From Candidatus Sericytochromatia bacterium (GTDB lineage Bacteria; Cyanobacteriota; Sericytochromatia; JACMPN01), in the NCBI GenBank assembly GCA_014377495.1, contig JACMPN010000023.1, forward strand, positions 1-9,177: a DNA stretch of 9,177 nucleotides, given 5' to 3'. The notes beneath the pieces are model-generated. The model was not told where the DNA came from. It did not search any database and was given only the letters and a program-made list of their open reading frames with translations. The translations under genes and the position numbers were made by a program. Within the stretch, counting starts at the first letter, position 1. The number at the start of each line of letters is the position of its first letter. Positions 7,071 through 9,177 of the stretch are shown here, piece by piece.

Positions 7071-7085
7071 GGCCGTTCAGGCCTC
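7069..7085 (+). terminator. GC-rich hairpin at the end of the lipoprotein cluster, weak terminator candidate
   Basis: GAGGCC, loop GTTCA, GGCCTC: a perfect 6-base stem starting within the stop codon of the third lipoprotein gene. It is in the right place to end the transcript, but there is no T-run after it, so it is at best a weak or Rho-assisted terminator. Confidence 0.3.
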
Positions 7086-7185
7086 GTCTCCCGGCCACAG
7101 TGCGCGTTGCCAGGCTGCCTGTGGCACAGTGAGCCTTGGATCGGGGCGTGACGGGATCGCCGGTCCTGCTGTTGGCACCTCCCGA

Positions 7186-8127
7186 ATGAGCGGAGCCCCC
7201 TTGGTGGAGACAGACGACGCTGGGACAGGCGCGGTGGCGACCCGTGCATCGGCAGCCGCGGCTGACCGGTTCGATTGGGCAGGCGCAGGCTGCATGGCAG
7301 CGGCGTCGGCCATTTGGGGGGCCACCTTCGTGGCCAGCAAAGTGGTCCTGGCTGTGGTGCCGCCGTTTGCCCTGGTCGCTGGACGGTTTGCCCTGGCGTG
7401 GCTGTTGCTGCGGCTCGTCATGCGCTGGCGGGGTATCGCGGCCGTTCCCTGGCGGCAGGCCTGGATCCCCCTACTCCTGGGGACTGTGGGCATGGTCATC
7501 TCGATCGGGGCCCAATTCATCGGCACGGACCTGACCTCGGCCTCTCAAGGCGCCCTGGTGACGAGTGCGGCACCGGCCCTGATGGCCCTGTTTGCGGCTG
7601 TCATCCTCGGTGAGCGCTTGTTGCCGCTGCATGTCGCCTCGATCGGCATCGCCACTGCCGGTGTGGTCCTGGTCACGGGGATCGGCGGGAGTGGGTTTCA
7701 TCTCCTGGGGCATGGCGCCCTGGCAGTGGCGGCCACGACCTGGGCCTTGTATTCCGTGCTGACCCGATGGGCGTGTCGGCACTATGATCCGATGGTGCTC
7801 CTGGCCGGTGCCTGTGGTTGGGGGGCGTTGCTGGCGTTGCCCTTTGCCCGTTGGGACTGGCCTGTGGTCAGGCTGTTGGAGCCGGCAATCGGCGGCAGCG
7901 TCGTCTTTATTGCCCTAGGGGCGACGGTCCTGGCCTTTTTACTCTGGTCTTGGGGCTGTGCCAGGCTACCTGCCCGGGTCGGTGGCCTTTTCATGTTCGT
8001 CCAACCGGTCGTCGGCACTGGCCTTGCTGCCTGGCTCCTGGGTGAAATGCCCGCCTGGACCCTGTATGCGGGTGGTGCCCTGATCCTGGCTGGCGTGGCC
8101 CTGGCCCAGCGCACCGATCAGGCCTGA
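7186..8127 (+). CDS. EamA/DMT-superfamily membrane transporter (313 aa)
   Basis: Ten-helix inner-membrane permease of the drug/metabolite transporter superfamily; substrates in the family range from amino acids to nucleotide metabolites, and the sequence does not reveal this one. Two EamA repeats are visible. The first (about residues 32-165) has the SAIWGATFVASKVVL opening helix, AGRFALAWLLLR and the conserved acidic turn LGERLLP. The second (about 175-308) has the parallel helix end LGEMPAWTLYAGGALILAGVAL. Length is normal for the family. The start is uncertain: ATG 7186 lacks a clear ribosome site, while TTG 7201 and GTG 7204 sit behind GGAG at 7192-7195. All three leave a 25-30 residue Ala/Asp-rich leader before helix 1. 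A much longer frame back to 7039 would overlap the lipoprotein gene and is unlikely. The gene is 115 bases after the lipoprotein cluster, so it may be a separate unit. Confidence 0.9.
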   Translation: MSGAPLVETDDAGTGAVATRASAAAADRFDWAGAGCMAAASAIWGATFVASKVVLAVVPPFALVAGRFALAWLLLRLVMRWRGIAAVPWRQAWIPLLLGTVGMVISIGAQFIGTDLTSASQGALVTSAAPALMALFAAVILGERLLPLHVASIGIATAGVVLVTGIGGSGFHLLGHGALAVAATTWALYSVLTRWACRHYDPMVLLAGACGWGALLALPFARWDWPVVRLLEPAIGGSVVFIALGATVLAFLLWSWGCARLPARVGGLFMFVQPVVGTGLAAWLLGEMPAWTLYAGGALILAGVALAQRTDQA

Positions 8128-8143
8128 ACCGCTTAGGTGCGGT
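8128..8143 (+). repeat. Small inverted repeat just after the transporter stop
   Basis: ACCGC, loop TTAGGT, GCGGT: a 5-base stem directly after the TGA of the transporter gene. There is no T-run, so a terminator role is possible but weakly supported. Confidence 0.2.
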
Positions 8144-8272
8144 ATCGATGCACTCGCGAGGGAACGACGTGCGGATCCTGGCGTCTGTGGCTGCCTGCTG
8201 CATCTGGGGTTGGGCGGCACCCATCGGTCGAGACAGGCCCTTGCGTGTGTGCCTGGCTGCCGGGCTGCTGAC

Positions 8273-8277
8273 GAGGA
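8273..8277 (+). promoter_or_regulatory. Shine-Dalgarno site GAGGA for the FecR-like gene
   Basis: GAGGA sits 5 bases before ATG 8283. It favours this start over ATG 8148 in the same frame; the signal peptide starting at 8283 agrees. Confidence 0.55.
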
Positions 8278-8282
8278 TCCCC

Positions 8283-8627
8283 ATGCACCATGCCAAACGG
8301 TTGCTGGCGCTCGGCTTGATCGCCATGACGCTCGGTGCCGGGGCGTCCAAGCCCGATGCGACGCTGACCCGCTTCGAAGAACAGCTGCAGATCCGTCTGA
8401 CCCATTCCCTGCAGTGGTTTCCCGGCAAACTCGGGCAGTGGCTCGCCCAGGGTGACACGCTGCGGACGGGGCTGCAGGGGCGGGCCGAGATCAGCGACAT
8501 CGATGGGACGGTCGCCCGGATCGGTCCCCAAGCCCTGCTCGTGCCCGATCAGCATCGCCAGACCCTCGGCCGGCAAGGTGCAACCGCCGCAACCGGTCAC
8601 CGCTGCCGCCATCCCGTTTGCCACTGA
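8283..8627 (+). CDS. Short secreted FecR-like domain protein, probably frameshifted near its end
   Basis: A signal peptide (MHHAKRLLALGLIAMTLGAGA, cleavage near residue 21) is followed by a single FecR-like segment at residues about 32-88: LAQGDTLRTGLQGRAEI, then DGTVARIGPQALLVP. This fits the family pattern of a G-D-x-hydrophobic-x-T-G turn, a strand, then D-G-S/T-x-x-R-hydrophobic. In FecR itself the domain is the periplasmic part of an anti-sigma factor, but many bacteria carry stand-alone exported FecR domains of unknown function; no FecI sigma factor or transmembrane anchor is visible here. After about residue 95 the frame gives GHRCRHPVCH, typical of off-frame GC-rich DNA. The +1 frame instead reads GKVQPPQPVTAAAIPFATD and ends at 8673. 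A one-base insertion near 8566-8572 would explain this. The alternative is that the gene really ends at 8627. Confidence 0.65.
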   Translation: MHHAKRLLALGLIAMTLGAGASKPDATLTRFEEQLQIRLTHSLQWFPGKLGQWLAQGDTLRTGLQGRAEISDIDGTVARIGPQALLVPDQHRQTLGRQGATAATGHRCRHPVCH

Positions 8628-8673
8628 TATCGGTGCCCCGTTTGCCAGTATGCCGCTGGTGCCGACCCGCTAG
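8575..8673 (+). pseudogene. Out-of-frame 3' continuation of the FecR-like gene
   Basis: Frame +1 relative to the FecR-like start reads from AAG 8575 as KVQPPQPV and continues through IPFATDIG and MPLVPTR to TAG at 8671-8673. It has strong G/C third positions and a normal exported-protein composition. Removing one C from GGCCGG at 8568-8573 would join the two halves as ...HRQTLGGKVQPP, which resembles how FecR domains continue. Whether this is a real mutation or a sequencing error cannot be told here. Confidence 0.45.
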
Positions 8674-8686
8674 GCGGCCGACGCTC

Positions 8687-8733
8687 GGGCCCCGATTAGC
8701 GGGCTTGCCAGGCGCTGTTCAGGCCGGGGCCCC
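8687..8733. repeat. Inverted GGGCCCC/GGGGCCC arms between convergent genes
   Basis: GGGCCCC (8687-8693) and GGGGCCC (8726-8732) form 7-base complementary arms with a 32-base loop, in the gap between the FecR-like gene and the convergent peroxidase gene. Each arm is itself nearly palindromic and there is no T-run, so a bidirectional terminator is only a weak possibility. Confidence 0.2.
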
Positions 8734-8751
8734 ATGCCCGACGTCGCTGTG

Positions 8752-9177
8752 TTACGGCCGTTTGACGTTTTTCATGGCCTGGGGGGTCCGCATCCGGGAC
8801 AGGAAACTGACCAGGTCCTGCTTCTGCCACTCTTCGAGGTGCAGCGGCACGACATTGGAGTCGAGATTGCGGTTGGCAATGCCGCCCTTGTCGTAAAAAT
8901 CGACGACGTCGCGTAGCGTGGTCAGGGAACCATCGTGCATGTAGGGCGCCGTATCGGCGACATTGCGGAGGGTGGGCGTCTTGAAGGAGGCCCAGTCCGT
9001 CGCCGCCCCGGTGACCTTCATCCGACCGACATCGGGGGTCGCTTTGTCCGTGCCGACGCCAACATTGTGGAACGAGTTGTCCCGCATGTCCGCACCATCG
9101 TGACAGGCGATGCAGCCCTTCGTGCGGAATACGAAGTAGCCGGCCCGCTCCGAACTGTTCAGATTCTTCAGCATCGA
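8752..9177 (-). CDS. Di-heme cytochrome c peroxidase / MauG-family protein, C-terminal domain (partial)
   Basis: The frame runs off the right edge, so only the last 141 residues are present; the signal peptide and N-terminal heme domain should lie beyond the window. Counting from the first in-window Met (9174), it has the heme-c attachment motif CIACH (residues 21-25) after SSERAGYFVFRTKG, then FHNVGVG, VTG, and the family signature FKTPTLRNVADTAPYMHDGS (64-83) with TLRDVVDFYDKGG. It ends with LDSNVVPLHL and DLVSFLSRM. This order is diagnostic of the C-terminal domain of periplasmic di-heme peroxidases, which reduce hydrogen peroxide with electrons from small c-type cytochromes, and of the related MauG enzymes, which oxidise protein residues. 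The two cannot be separated without the missing N-terminal half. The stop is TAA at 8754-8752, after a short basic tail. Confidence 0.92.
   Translation of the reverse strand, partial: SMLKNLNSSERAGYFVFRTKGCIACHDGADMRDNSFHNVGVGTDKATPDVGRMKVTGAATDWASFKTPTLRNVADTAPYMHDGSLTTLRDVVDFYDKGGIANRNLDSNVVPLHLEEWQKQDLVSFLSRMRTPQAMKNVKRP

Noticed and set aside
7094..7125. Inverted repeat GCCACAG / CTGTGGC between the lipoprotein and transporter genes
   Set aside because: The arms are only 7 bases with an 18-base loop and no T-run; within chance for this base composition.
8148..8282. Longer start for the FecR-like gene, with a possible second hydrophobic N-terminus
   Set aside because: A complete signal peptide with its own ribosome site begins at 8283; the upstream residues are Cys/Arg-rich and look off-frame.

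Overview
The window reads as chromosomal DNA from a high-GC, probably Gram-negative (diderm) bacterium. The evidence is strong third-position G/C in every gene, three lipobox-type lipoproteins, a FecR-like exported protein and the end of a di-heme cytochrome c peroxidase (a periplasmic family). No rRNA, tRNA, transposase, phage gene or CRISPR array is visible, and I cannot name the phylum from sequence alone.

Layout, left to right. (1) Positions 2-1354, +: the 3' part of a gene whose product fuses the zinc-binding end of an E1-like/ThiF domain to a complete Memo (AmmeMemoRadiSam protein B-like) domain. (2) 1444-3066, +: a 540-residue Gly-rich, apparently all-beta protein of unknown function, starting at TTG behind a strong Shine-Dalgarno site. 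(3) About 3140-4183, +: an amidohydrolase-2-type TIM-barrel metal hydrolase with a poorly conserved N-terminal extension. (4) 4211-4909, -: a PAP2 membrane phosphatase, convergent with the hydrolase. (5) A divergent intergenic region, 4910-5183. (6) 5184-7070, +: three tandem lipoprotein genes sharing a beta-sandwich-like motif, duplicated inside the third. (7) About 7186-8127, +: an EamA/DMT-family transporter. (8) 8283-8627, +: a short secreted FecR-like protein that looks frameshifted near 8570, its likely continuation ending at 8673. (9) 8752-9177, -: the C-terminal domain of a di-heme cytochrome c peroxidase/MauG-like protein, running off the right edge.

How they may work together. The most unusual element is the ThiF-Memo fusion: an E1-like adenylating or leader-peptide-binding fold joined to a metal-site Memo domain in one chain. 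The all-beta gene follows on the same strand after 89 bases and the hydrolase after that, so the three could be co-transcribed, but no shared pathway can be shown. The three lipoproteins form a clear physical unit (ATGA overlap, then a 10-base gap) and probably act together at the cell envelope. The other genes (PAP2 phosphatase, DMT transporter, cytochrome peroxidase) look like independent envelope or metabolic functions.
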